Assembly (NCBI GenBank): GCA_963764685.1
Contig: CAVXTT010000016.1
Location: forward strand, 310,001 to 374,000
Length of the DNA stretch: 64,000 nucleotides
Reading direction: 5' to 3'
Origin: CAVXTT01 sp963764685
GTDB taxonomy: Bacteria; Bacteroidota; Ignavibacteria; Ignavibacteriales; Ignavibacteriaceae
Made by a program: the position numbers and the translations under genes. Under the pieces are notes generated by a model. That model had not been told where the DNA came from, made no database searches, and saw nothing but the letters and a program-made list of their open reading frames with translations. Below are positions 26,950 to 35,659 of the stretch, piece by piece. Numbering within the stretch: position 1 is the stretch's first letter; each line of letters starts with the position of its first letter.

Positions 26950-28794
26950 TTAATCACCGGTTGTGTTGGCGAGAACCTCTTCAAAGGAGGTTAACCCGGT
27001 CTTTATTCTCTCGAAGCCGGATTGTCTTAGTGAGAGCATACCATCTTTAATTGCAGCTTCGCGAATCCGCTCCTCATCTATTTTATCACCTGCATCAAAG
27101 ATGATCTGACTTATTTCTTTTGTGAAGTATAATGTTTCGTGAACGGCTAATCTTCCCTTAAAGCCTGTATGACCGCATTTATCACATCCTGCCGGCTCAA
27201 AAACATCATATTTTTTCCATTCATCAGGGTTCAGTTTAAGGCGGGTAAGAAATTTATCATCAATGTGATCGACTTTTCTTTTACATTTTGAACATAATTT
27301 TCTCAGCAGCCTTTGGGCAACGATAACATTTATCGCATAAGCGAGCAGAAATGGTTCAATTCCCATTTTATATAAACGCGAAACAACACTCGGGGCATCA
27401 TTTGTATGGAGTGTAGTAAATGTTAAATGACCTGTATTAGCCAGTTTAATGGCAATATCTGCAGTTTCTCTGTCCCTTATCTCACCTACAAGTACAACAT
27501 CAGGATCGTGCCTTAAGATTGACCTGATAGCTAAATCGAAATTCATTTTGTGTCCCAGCTTTAACTGGCGGGCACCTTTTATAACATATTCAATAGGATC
27601 TTCAACTGTAAGAACATTTAAGGAAGGGTCCATAACATGGTGTAATGCTGCAATGATTGTGGTACTTTTTCCGCAGCCTGTAGGACCTGTAAGGATAACC
27701 ATTCCCTGGGGTTTGCTTATTGCTTTTTCAAATGATTCCCTGGCATATCCGGTTAATCCCAGTTCATCCAGATCTGTTATAACTTTTCTGTCATCCAGGA
27801 TTCTTATTACAACACTTTCGAATTTACTTCTGGTTTCAGTACCTGCAACAGGAAGTACAGAAACTCTGAAGCGGATCACGTGTCCGTCAATTTCTCTTTG
27901 TATGAAACCATCCTGCCCCTGTTCTCTTTCAAAACGGTCAAGACCTCTTGAGCGGTCTTTAACAACTGCAATTACTGCTTCAGGAAGCGTACCTTCCTGC
28001 CTGTGCCATAAACTCAAACGCCCGTCCATACGGAAACTGATATCGGTAATCCTGGATCCTATCGGAATTACATGAATATCGCTGGCTCCAATTCTAACTC
28101 CTTCAACAAGAGCACCTTCAAATAAGTTGATCAATGCACTCTTGTTTATTTCAACTTCAAGCAAGCCTTCATCTATACTGGTTTCTTCCCTTGTATCCTG
28201 GTAATCATAAACCTCTTCTTCTATCTTTTTCAGATAAAGGTTTTCGGGGGGAATAATAACACTGATCAGCTGCTCATATTTTGAAAAGGGAAGGTAAAAT
28301 ACTTCGTAACTTTTAGCATTTAAACTATAGGCTATTTTTGGTATTTCACGCACCGTTGGGTCGACAGCAGCGAGAATAATTTTTTCCTTATTGCGTGTTT
28401 CATATTTAACCGGGATAACCTTATGCTGGAGCATAAGTTTTTTGGACTCATCATTAAAAGAGCTGATGAGTTTTTTCATACTTCCGATTACCGGGTTATC
28501 TTTTTCTTCAAGATCCAGCTCAAAAGTTTTAAAAGCATAAAGACTGGCAACTTCCTGGTATACAACATCGTGGTCATATTTGAAATCCTGTACAAGTATC
28601 TGGGCAAGATTACGCCGGTTCTTGCTGTTAGCATTCAGACTTTCGTTGCGTCTTGTAGAAACAGCTTTAACAAGGGTCTTGGAATCGATAACCCCTTTCT
28701 TTAAAAGAATATAGCCAAGCTTGTTGGCTATATCAGTATCAATGTCATAATTCTTTTCCACCGGGAGCTCCAAATTACTCTCGTTTAAGAACAT
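26950..28794 (-). CDS. pilB: PilB/GspE extension ATPase
   Basis: Assembly ATPase for type IV pilus-like fibres. The 614 residues have an N-terminal MshEN/GspE-N-type region (~20-190), Walker A GPTGCGKSTT near 370, Walker B VLVGEIRDRETA, the His box TFTTLHTNDA, and the zinc-binding tetracysteine (CSKCKR and CDKCGHTGFKGR) typical of GspE/PilB but not PilT. Seven bases separate it from pilC. Confidence 0.93.
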   Translation of the reverse strand: MFLNESNLELPVEKNYDIDTDIANKLGYILLKKGVIDSKTLVKAVSTRRNESLNANSKNRRNLAQILVQDFKYDHDVVYQEVASLYAFKTFELDLEEKDNPVIGSMKKLISSFNDESKKLMLQHKVIPVKYETRNKEKIILAAVDPTVREIPKIAYSLNAKSYEVFYLPFSKYEQLISVIIPPENLYLKKIEEEVYDYQDTREETSIDEGLLEVEINKSALINLFEGALVEGVRIGASDIHVIPIGSRITDISFRMDGRLSLWHRQEGTLPEAVIAVVKDRSRGLDRFEREQGQDGFIQREIDGHVIRFRVSVLPVAGTETRSKFESVVIRILDDRKVITDLDELGLTGYARESFEKAISKPQGMVILTGPTGCGKSTTIIAALHHVMDPSLNVLTVEDPIEYVIKGARQLKLGHKMNFDLAIRSILRHDPDVVLVGEIRDRETADIAIKLANTGHLTFTTLHTNDAPSVVSRLYKMGIEPFLLAYAINVIVAQRLLRKLCSKCKRKVDHIDDKFLTRLKLNPDEWKKYDVFEPAGCDKCGHTGFKGRLAVHETLYFTKEISQIIFDAGDKIDEERIREAAIKDGMLSLRQSGFERIKTGLTSFEEVLANTTGD

Positions 28795-28801
28795 AAAATC
28801 C

Positions 28802-30156
28802 TCATTTTGTGAAGTCCTTTACTCCGGGCTTCGGAGGACTTATTATGGAAGTTTCAGCTGAAACAACAGTTAATAATATCATAACAATCAAAACATATAA
28901 TGCAATTACTATCTGCACCCACTCTATAAAATTCTTTAATCTATAGACAGTATCGCTTTCATAATAGTTTGCCAGTTGTATTGCAGATTTCTTAATATTA
29001 CCGGTTTCCTCCCCCTGCCTGAATTTAGATATTGCGGTTTCAGGAAATACGCCGGTTGCAACAAGTGCATCCGAGATTCCCACTCCCTTATTCATCATAA
29101 TGGGGAGCGCGATTGTAATTATTTTTTCTTCGATATATTTATTGCCCATTGCTTCTGCGCCAACTCTTATAGGTACAATACTTACCGCTGAACCAGAATA
29201 TAACGTGTAAAATACACGGCAGAATATCTCGATATACGTTTTATGAAGAATTTCTCCCAGGACAGGGAGTTTTAATATCTGTTTATCAAACCATACTCTT
29301 CCCCGCGGGGTTTTCCAGGTATAATAGCCGGCAATAATTGGAATCGCAACCAGAGCAATCAGCACCATAATCCAATCCTGAAGAAAATCAGACATTTTAA
29401 GTGTAAATGCCGTCATCGGGGGGAGTGTCATTCCAAATCTTAAAAATAACCTGGCAGTTTCGGGGAATATATAAGCAACATACCAGATCACTGCTGCATT
29501 TAAAACCAATACAGTAACCAGGGGGGTTATTAGTGCACTTCGAAGGCTCTTTTTAAATTCATATCTTCTTTCAAGAAATTTGGCAGTTGCACGGTAAACT
29601 TCCGCCATATTACCGCTTTTTGAAGCAAGACCAAGCATATAAGCAGCAAAATTCCCGAAGACCCTTTTATGTTTCATAAAAGCTTCTTCGCTGTCCATTC
29701 CCTGTTTCAGATCTTTGCTGATCTCTTTTAGCGTGTCTTTTAGAATTTTATTCCTTGTATCCTGGATAAGGAAGGAGAGGATTTCACCATATGGCATTTT
29801 CTCTTCAAGCATATCAGCAGAAACTTTCACAAACATCAGAATATCCGCACTCGACGGCTTTCCTTTGCGATCGAACAGTTTCTTGTTAACTGAGACTACC
29901 TGGTATCCTAGAAGTGTAAATGCCTGGACTACCTCTTCTTTGTTGAATGCCTTCTGTTCACCCTTTACCGGTCTGTCATTCCCTTTTTTTACTTTATAAA
30001 GGAATGTGCTCTTTTTTTCAAGAGTTTTAACCCGGAAATTATTCTGTACGGCAATCAGATTAACCTTCTGTTTCGCCGAAGTAACAGTGTCGGCGGCAAT
30101 TACGCCGCCGACAACTGTCCATCAAATTTTTCTGCTGTAAATTTAAGTTCTATCAT
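28802..30156 (-). CDS. pilC: PilC/GspF platform protein (frame broken near 30103)
   Basis: Polytopic inner-membrane platform protein of pilus/type II systems. The long intact frame (28802-29836 upward) holds the two GspF domains with membrane segments (TPLVTVLVLNAAVIWYVAYI, WIMVLIALVAIPIIAGYY, VQIVIALYVLIVMILL). The frame stays open upstream of Met at 29836 and codes a typical N-terminus (KQKVNLIAV, LLGYQVVSVN). The true start is ATG at 30156 (MIELKFTAEKFDGQLSAA), 15 bases after the pilin gene. Joining the two parts needs one extra base near 30103, inside a GC-rich hairpin (GTCGGCGGC...GCCGCCGAC). Confidence 0.85.
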
Positions 30157-30171
30157 AAGATGGAATAAATT

Positions 30172-30564
30172 TTAGTTAGGAACTACCTCTGTGTACATAC
30201 TGTCGGCATAGACTTCGCAGTTAACTGTCCAGTCATAATTTAATGCCGGATTCGGTGTACCTGTAATTGTAACAGTAGTAGGAGCATCAGCTACAGTATA
30301 AGAACCGTTTGTTGAGTTATGAAGTTTTACCAGTTTAGTATTATAGTGAGTTGCAAATCCTGTAAAATCAAGACCGCCGCCACCCATACTTGCAGGTTTT
30401 TTGAACCACTGCTGAGCATTAGCTCCAATGGTTAATGAGTGAGCTACTAATTCATCCTTAGAAGCTTCTTCAGCACCTACGCCGAAGTACTGGATTCCGA
30501 GTACCACAGCCACACCGACTATGATAACGCCAAGAACGATGAGTAATAATTGTTGTTGTCCCAT
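30172..30564 (-). CDS. Major pilin-like protein
   Basis: A 130-residue protein with a very short leader and one N-terminal hydrophobic helix (MGQQQLLLIVLGVIIVGVAV, residues ~5-27), then a globular domain with Gly-rich and beta-strand segments. It lacks the textbook GFTLIE prepilin cleavage motif, but operon position between minor pilins and pilC, the length, and a strong ribosome site (AAAGGAG five bases before ATG) indicate the major fibre subunit. The glycine at position 2 could be a minimal processing site. A 178-base gap precedes it, the only sizeable gap in the operon, possibly holding its own promoter. Confidence 0.75.
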   Translation of the reverse strand: MGQQQLLLIVLGVIIVGVAVVLGIQYFGVGAEEASKDELVAHSLTIGANAQQWFKKPASMGGGGLDFTGFATHYNTKLVKLHNSTNGSYTVADAPTTVTITGTPNPALNYDWTVNCEVYADSMYTEVVPN

Positions 30565-30742
30565 TACGAACTCCTTTGTTTATTGATGATAAGTTATTTG
30601 TGTATATGTTGAATATTTATTTGAACAATGCCTTACTTAACAGGAACCGTGCCACGCAAAGAAACCATTATTTCTATGCATTCAAACAAACTTTTTAATA
30701 TGTCTTGTATCAGTCTCATACAGTTATCAATTTGATAATTTG

Positions 30743-32071
30743 CTATTCCAACCACGAAATTACCTCATAACCTCTGTAAGCAGGGTACCAGAGTGGTGGA
30801 GTAACAAGGTTTCTTTCATCGAGGATTACCTTACGGTTATAACCTGCAGTGAGCTGATTTTTATTATCGTAGATCGCCACCATTTCTTCTTTACCGGCAA
30901 TCATAGATCCCTGGAGAAGAATGGTCCCGGTTATTTTGGGAGTAGTGCCCCCCAGGTTTTCCATATTAAATCCACCTGACCGGCAGAAGATTGAGGCATC
31001 TACATTAATATCAAGATTGGTAACATTATTTAATTGTCCGCCTGATGCAACCGATGTGGAAATATTTACATTATTAGTGGCAAGAATTCCCATTACATCA
31101 TCTGCTGCCTCATTAGGTATGTACCCGCCGTGTCCGTCGGGAAGCATAGGATCTACCTCATTGACCATATCCCCGGTGAAATAAACATTTCCTCCGCCCA
31201 TTCCTGAGCTTTGATCTGAAACAATTGTTACAACGCCGTCAAGAGTACCGGAGACATACATATCTCCTTTGTCCAGGTAGATTATTCCGTTTGGTGCCAT
31301 CTGGGACAAAGGTTTTGTGATTGGTGCAGAATATAGTGAACTGTCGTCGTTTGCATTCGTAGCTGCTGTCCGGTATGTAACCGTTCCATTTGCATTAAAT
31401 GTAAGCCATAGGTTTTGACCTTCGAAGAAACAGGCTGCTCCGGCTTGACTCTGTCCCACGACCGCTGCTGCTCTCTGTTCAGTAAATTTCATATTTGGAT
31501 CCCACGGTACCTTGAAACCGGTAACCAATCCGCCAAGGAACTGCGGATTCGAACCCGGGGTCATTTTTACTCCGCCGTTCACATAAACTCTGCCGTAAAA
31601 AACTGGATCGCCGTCGATATTCAGTGTCTGATTAGTTGCAAATCCTCCCCAGACTGTATCACCTGTTATCCAGGTTCTTTTATTTGTGGATCCTGTTGAT
31701 ACGGAAGCTATGAACCAGGCATATTTTGTATAGGTACTTTTCATTAATGTAACATAAACCGTATCCTCAACGGACATATATTCGCCGATAGATTTCACGT
31801 ATTTGAATGAGTCCTGATTAGTAACAGTTACATTCATTTCACCACTTGAAAATGCTTTATTGGTGAATCCGGTTGTCCAGGACGAATCTTGCCATAATTC
31901 TCTTAGGGCAAGATTTGCCCCTGAAACAGCAATATTATGAGCAATTGTATTTTTATAGTATGAGGTATGATTTTCAACGGAGCGTGTGGCAATTTCTCCC
32001 CAAAAATATCCCATCACTATAAATATAAACGTGAAACCCAGGATAATAATTAACGAAGCTTTTCCAACCAT
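30743..32071 (-). CDS. Minor pilin-like/PilX-type protein
   Basis: A 442-residue protein with one N-terminal membrane helix (residues ~6-26, LIIILGFTFIFIVMGYFWG) and a long extracytoplasmic region. The segment after the helix (YYKNTIAHNIAVSGANLALREL) matches the style of PilX/DUF4900-type proteins, in which a type III-like signal is followed by an amphipathic helix. The large C-terminal part is beta-rich with many Asn/Gly/Thr. Likely a pilus-tip or assembly subunit; the exact family is not certain. Confidence 0.65.
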   Translation of the reverse strand: MVGKASLIIILGFTFIFIVMGYFWGEIATRSVENHTSYYKNTIAHNIAVSGANLALRELWQDSSWTTGFTNKAFSSGEMNVTVTNQDSFKYVKSIGEYMSVEDTVYVTLMKSTYTKYAWFIASVSTGSTNKRTWITGDTVWGGFATNQTLNIDGDPVFYGRVYVNGGVKMTPGSNPQFLGGLVTGFKVPWDPNMKFTEQRAAAVVGQSQAGAACFFEGQNLWLTFNANGTVTYRTAATNANDDSSLYSAPITKPLSQMAPNGIIYLDKGDMYVSGTLDGVVTIVSDQSSGMGGGNVYFTGDMVNEVDPMLPDGHGGYIPNEAADDVMGILATNNVNISTSVASGGQLNNVTNLDINVDASIFCRSGGFNMENLGGTTPKITGTILLQGSMIAGKEEMVAIYDNKNQLTAGYNRKVILDERNLVTPPLWYPAYRGYEVISWLE

Positions 32072-32085
32072 AGTATTCCTCCTGT

Positions 32086-32685
32086 TTATCTGTTATCTAA
32101 ATTTCTTGATGCGAGTCTGATCTGCCGCCAGAAAGCGTGGCGGTACTCGTTATTATAAGCTGCAACATTTTCTACCGACACATCAATCTGCATTGTTTGA
32201 ATTCCTGTAGGTGAAAACAATATAGGTGTAGGTATTACTTGTCCCAGGGTATTAAAATAGGTTATTCTGAAACGGGTAATACCGAGGTTAACCCCTTTAT
32301 TTGATCCATTTACTGATCTGTACAGCATCCTGTCGTAAGGGTTGGGTGTTCCGGGAAGTCCGGATGCGGGTCCCAGATAGTATCTCATCGTATCTACATC
32401 GCCGTCAAAATCTGTATCTGTCAGGAACCTGATGTCACTTGTATCGGCATAAATGATTGTTCTTGCAGGGTTAGGAAGATTAAGAGGATTTTGCGCATAA
32501 CCTATTTTCCTGAAATCATATTCCAGGACTTCAATTGTAGCAACCAGGTTTTCCTGAACAGTAAGTTCACCACTGAAGTTATAACTATTTTGTGCAGCAT
32601 TATCATTTAACCTGAAGAGAATCAGGAGCAAAAAACCGCCGATGATTGTTGAACCAATAACATCAATTATTGTTACAAATCCCAT
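32086..32685 (-). CDS. Minor pilin-like/PilW-type protein
   Basis: A 199-residue protein with an N-terminal hydrophobic helix (~6-24, IIDVIGSTIIGGFLLLILF), then a domain with LEYDFRKIGYAQNP and RFLTDTDFDGDVDTMRYYLG, a pattern seen in PilW/GspJ-like minor subunits. It lies 14 bases before the PilX-like gene. Function inferred from operon context. Confidence 0.65.
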   Translation of the reverse strand: MGFVTIIDVIGSTIIGGFLLLILFRLNDNAAQNSYNFSGELTVQENLVATIEVLEYDFRKIGYAQNPLNLPNPARTIIYADTSDIRFLTDTDFDGDVDTMRYYLGPASGLPGTPNPYDRMLYRSVNGSNKGVNLGITRFRITYFNTLGQVIPTPILFSPTGIQTMQIDVSVENVAAYNNEYRHAFWRQIRLASRNLDNR

Positions 32686-32689
32686 AGGT

Positions 32690-33199
32690 TTACCTGAAAC
32701 TCCAATAACTGAATATAGAAGTCTGAATTAGAGTATCAATCATATAATCGCTTGAAATCTTAACTGTAATTTTCTTATGCCAGGTAACGGAACTGGATGA
32801 GTCATCAAGGTTGGCAGAGGAGGTAACATATTGAACCCTGCAGAAGATCTTAAAAACTGCAGACGGCATTGAACTATCTACACGGGTATAGTTATTATAA
32901 TCATCAAAATCGTTCCAGGTGCGGGGGTCTGAGACAACCTCGCCTCCATCAGGACCTAATTTATTAATAGGGGTTAACTTGTTGATATCGGTCTTAGAAA
33001 GGTAAACAGTGTCAGAATTTTCATCAAAATGTTTACGGGTAGCATCTTCAATGATCGAGCTGCCGATTGAAGTGGCAAGAATTCCATAGTTGGAATCATA
33101 CATAACATCTTCTGTAGTAACCGATGTCTCGGTTACATTTAGAACAACAACTGTCAGCAGCATCATCGCGCCTAAAGCAAACAGTGTCTGAAGACTCAT
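32690..33199 (-). CDS. Minor pilin-like protein, first gene of the pilus operon
   Basis: A 169-residue protein with an N-terminal hydrophobic helix (~5-22, TLFALGAMMLLTVVVLNV) and a Ser/Asp/Thr-rich domain. Four bases separate it from the next minor pilin-like gene. It is the first coding sequence of the minus-strand operon that runs to 20611; the promoter should lie within 33200-33411. No characterised family is recognised. Confidence 0.6.
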   Translation of the reverse strand: MSLQTLFALGAMMLLTVVVLNVTETSVTTEDVMYDSNYGILATSIGSSIIEDATRKHFDENSDTVYLSKTDINKLTPINKLGPDGGEVVSDPRTWNDFDDYNNYTRVDSSMPSAVFKIFCRVQYVTSSANLDDSSSSVTWHKKITVKISSDYMIDTLIQTSIFSYWSFR

Positions 33200-33411
33200 A
33201 GAAAAGACCTACCTTGTTTTCTAATTAATAATTACCAACTTCTCGAAAGCGAGTTTCAAAAAGCAAGTACTATGCCAAGACCTTTTGGACAGTTCAATTT
33301 AAAGGTCACAAAACTGTATTATAAACTTTAACCTTGTGTTAAAATTTCAAATAAAACAGATGCCTCTTATTCTTGAGCTTTTAAAATATGCGGGAAATGG
33401 ATTCTATCTCG

Positions 33412-33486
33412 TGGGGGCTGAAGGAGTCGAACCTCCGACCCTCTGCTTGTAAGGCAGATGCTCTAAACCAACTGAGCTAAGCCCCC
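33412..33486 (-). tRNA. tRNA-Val (anticodon TAC)
   Basis: Read on the minus strand: 7-bp acceptor stem GGGGGCT/AGCCCCC, anticodon arm TCTGC-CTTACAA-GCAGA giving anticodon TAC, T arm with GGTTCGACTCC. About 75 bases with the discriminator A; the 3' CCA is not encoded. Confidence 0.97.
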
Positions 33487-33557
33487 GGTTTACCAGGAAA
33501 AATTAGAAACTAAATCTTAATATCAATTTACCCCACCGTCAAACAAAAAAATTTGGG

Positions 33558-33630
33558 AGCGAGCGACGGGGCTCGAACCCGCGACATTCAGCTTGGGAAG
33601 CTGACACTCTACCAGCTGAGTTACGCTCGC
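33558..33630 (-). tRNA. tRNA-Gly (anticodon CCC)
   Basis: Read on the minus strand: acceptor stem GCGAGCG/CGCTCGC, anticodon arm TCAGC-TTCCCAA-GCTGA giving anticodon CCC, T arm with GGGTTCGAGCCCC. The gene lies 71 bases upstream of tRNA-Val on the same strand, so the two probably form one transcript. CCA is not encoded. Confidence 0.96.
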
Positions 33631-34285
33631 ATTAATATAAAAAAACGATGCGAGAAAGGTAAAATAAAAGGGGGGATTTGTCAATCTCTTTTTGGGAAAA
33701 AGTTATTTTTACCTGTAATTTTAAGCCAGCGTAAAGGATTTTTATATGTATCATTCTCTTACACTTTCTCATAACGATCCATTTTGTTATTTATTAATTG
33801 TAAAAGGAATCTTAATCAAAGTGTCATTGATAAAACTCTTGCGACTACTGTCACATTTTAGGATACAGAGGGTCCAATGTAATAAATTGGGACATTTTTT
33901 GTCATAGCTTGTTGAGCCACTCCAAATTATTTGCATAGGCTCAATGATGTACAAAATTTATTATTTTTTTATACATCCAAAGAGTGAGAGAAAGCCCCCT
34001 GTATTTTCAATTTTTGTTAATGATTTAATTGTCTTTTTTAATGTCTTTGCTTCCGTCCTTTTGAGAAGGATTTTTGATTAACTCAAAAGTTACGAACCTT
34101 ATTTTATATTTTGCATCGGTTTATTTCAGGATCTTCCGGATGCGGGCAACAACTCCTGATAGCATTCCCGTAAAGAATCAGCCATCTCGGGTGTGGCATT
34201 CTGCACTGATCTGGAAAATCAAGTGGCATTCGCAATTACTACATTATTATCCAAACTTGCAAGGTTTTTTAGTAAATTTAACAGG
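33631..34285. other. 655-base non-coding stretch upstream of suhB
   Basis: AT-rich, with no convincing gene. It contains a spaced inverted repeat TTGAGCC...GGCTCAA (about 33913-33944). The longer reading frames that run into suhB from 34074 and 34193 are not conserved-looking and are better explained as chance or a remnant. It must hold the promoters for the tRNA pair (leftward) and suhB (rightward), but I cannot place them. Confidence 0.4.
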
Positions 34286-35053
34286 ATGATTAAAGATATA
34301 ATATATATTGCAAAAGAGGCCGGAAAAGTGATCCGGGATGGGTTTGGAAAGCAATTCAGCATTGAATTTAAGACAAATGAATCAAACCTGGTTACAGATA
34401 TTGATAAGGCATCCGAGGAGCTGATCCTTAATTTTATAAGCAAAAATTACCCGGACCATAATATCCTGGCTGAGGAATATGGGGAGGTGAAAAACAACTC
34501 AGAATACCTCTGGGTGGTTGATCCGCTTGACGGAACGACGAATTTCGCACATGGACTTCCTATCTTTTCAGTTTCTATCGGAGTCCAGAATCAGGGAGAA
34601 ACCACAGCCGGGGTGGTTTATGATGTTATGCAGGATATTGTTTATTCGGCAGAAGCCGGAAAAGGAGCTTATTTTAATGCCAACAGGCTAAAGGTGAGCA
34701 AAAATGACAACCTCAGGAGGAGTGTCCTTGTAACAGGCTTCCCCTATAATATCTCTGAAAATCCGGATGCTGCTCTTGAGAAATTTGTTGCCCTTACAAA
34801 AAATTCAAGAGGGATGCGCCGGCTTGGTTCGGCAGCCATTGATTTCTGCTATGTAGCTAAAGGTGTATTTGACGGATTCTGGGAAGTCTACCTCCACCCA
34901 TGGGATATCTGCGCCGGCAAACTGATTCTTGAAGAATCCGGCGGTATCGTTACTGACTTCCAGGGTAATCCTATCGATATTTACTCTAAAAAAATACTTG
35001 CCACAAATCGTTTAATTCATAAACAAATGATGGATATCATGGCGGAAGTTTAA
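34286..35053 (+). CDS. suhB: Inositol-1-monophosphatase family protein
   Basis: Magnesium-dependent sugar-phosphate phosphatase of the SuhB/IMPase family. The signature motifs are DPLDGTTNFAHGLP and, near the C-terminus, WDICAGKLILEESGG; the metal-binding Glu is in EEYGEV. Starting at ATG 34286 (MIKDIIYIAKEAG, after an ACAGG site) gives 255 residues, the usual size. The frame is open further upstream to 34193, but that extension (MAFCTDLENQ...) is not family-like. The TAA stop is followed at once by octanucleotide repeat copy A. Confidence 0.92.
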   Translation: MIKDIIYIAKEAGKVIRDGFGKQFSIEFKTNESNLVTDIDKASEELILNFISKNYPDHNILAEEYGEVKNNSEYLWVVDPLDGTTNFAHGLPIFSVSIGVQNQGETTAGVVYDVMQDIVYSAEAGKGAYFNANRLKVSKNDNLRRSVLVTGFPYNISENPDAALEKFVALTKNSRGMRRLGSAAIDFCYVAKGVFDGFWEVYLHPWDICAGKLILEESGGIVTDFQGNPIDIYSKKILATNRLIHKQMMDIMAEV

Positions 35054-35055
35054 TA

Positions 35056-35097
35056 AATCGTGCGGTCGTGCTGACGTGCGGTCGTGCGGTCGAAATT
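35056..35097 (+). repeat. Octanucleotide repeat element, copy A (left arm of S23 cassette)
   Basis: AAT followed by four 8-bp units (CGTGCGGT, CGTGCTGA, CGTGCGGT, CGTGCGGT) and CGAAATT. It begins two bases after the suhB stop. Its reverse complement, copy B, lies at 35555-35596 with 37 of 42 positions identical. Confidence 0.9.
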
Positions 35098-35167
35098 CGG
35101 AAGACCTGATTGATTATATATTTGTTAGTAAATTGAGATAGTAATAAAATTTTAAGGGGAAATTATA

Positions 35168-35536
35168 TTGATCAAAAACTTTGAAGAGCTTGATTTATTC
35201 AAGGTAAGCAGACAATTCGTTAAAGAGATATATCTAAGCACTTCAGGGAATAATTTTCGAAAAGATTATGGCCTGCGGGATCAACTTCAGCGTGCCTCCG
35301 TTTCAATTATTCTAAATCTTGCTGAAGGCTTTGATTCAGGTACAACTAAATCAATGATCACCTTTCTTAGGTACTCATATCGCTCAGCTTCAGAAGTGCG
35401 GGCAATAATGTACCTGGCATTAGATCTAGAGTATATCACATCAGAAGAATTTGAAATGCATAAAGGAAAGATTCTTCGGATTCAAAAAATGTTGAGTAGT
35501 TTTATTAACTATATTGAGACAAGACAATCAATATAG
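35168..35536 (+). CDS. Four-helix bundle protein (S23 / 23S rRNA intervening-sequence family)
   Basis: A 122-residue all-helical protein of the family annotated as S23 ribosomal protein or four-helix bundle protein. Signature stretches are FEELDLFKVSRQFVKEIY, YGLRDQLQRASVSI, LNLAEGF and FLRYSYRSASEVRAIM. In Leptospira and others these proteins are encoded inside intervening sequences of 23S rRNA genes that are bounded by inverted repeats; related proteins (Avd) act with diversity-generating retroelements. Here the gene stands alone between suhB and lon but is enclosed by a 42-bp inverted repeat. The start is TTG at 35168 after an AAGGGGA site (35152-35158). Function unknown; nucleic-acid binding is inferred from the family. 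Confidence 0.9.
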   Translation: MIKNFEELDLFKVSRQFVKEIYLSTSGNNFRKDYGLRDQLQRASVSIILNLAEGFDSGTTKSMITFLRYSYRSASEVRAIMYLALDLEYITSEEFEMHKGKILRIQKMLSSFINYIETRQSI

Positions 35537-35554
35537 TGGAAGGGGATTGTGCTT

Positions 35555-35596
35555 AATTTCGTCCGCACGACCGTACCGCCGCACGACCGCACGATT
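35555..35596 (-). repeat. Octanucleotide repeat element, copy B (inverted right arm of S23 cassette)
   Basis: On the minus strand it reads AAT, then CGTGCGGT, CGTGCGGC, GGTACGGT, CGTGCGGA and CGAAATT, the inverted partner of copy A. It starts 18 bases after the four-helix-bundle stop. Copies A and B could pair into a 42-bp imperfect stem enclosing the gene. Confidence 0.9.
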
Positions 35597-35659
35597 TTTT
35601 ATCGTATTGATAGACCACACCGGTTTTGGTATATTTCATATTCATTTATGTAACGGCAA

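Noticed and set aside
27449..28075. 208-codon open frame antisense to pilB
   Set aside because: It mirrors the codon pattern of pilB, lacks a ribosome site, and its translation is Ser/Pro/Thr-rich like a typical antisense shadow.
33880..33960. Possible insertion-sequence end or terminator (TTGAGCC...GGCTCAA)
   Set aside because: The inverted repeat is short and loosely spaced, no transposase or second end is nearby, and there is no T run of the right kind.
34193..34285. N-terminal extension of suhB
   Set aside because: The extra 31 residues are not family-like; ATG 34286 gives the usual start and length.
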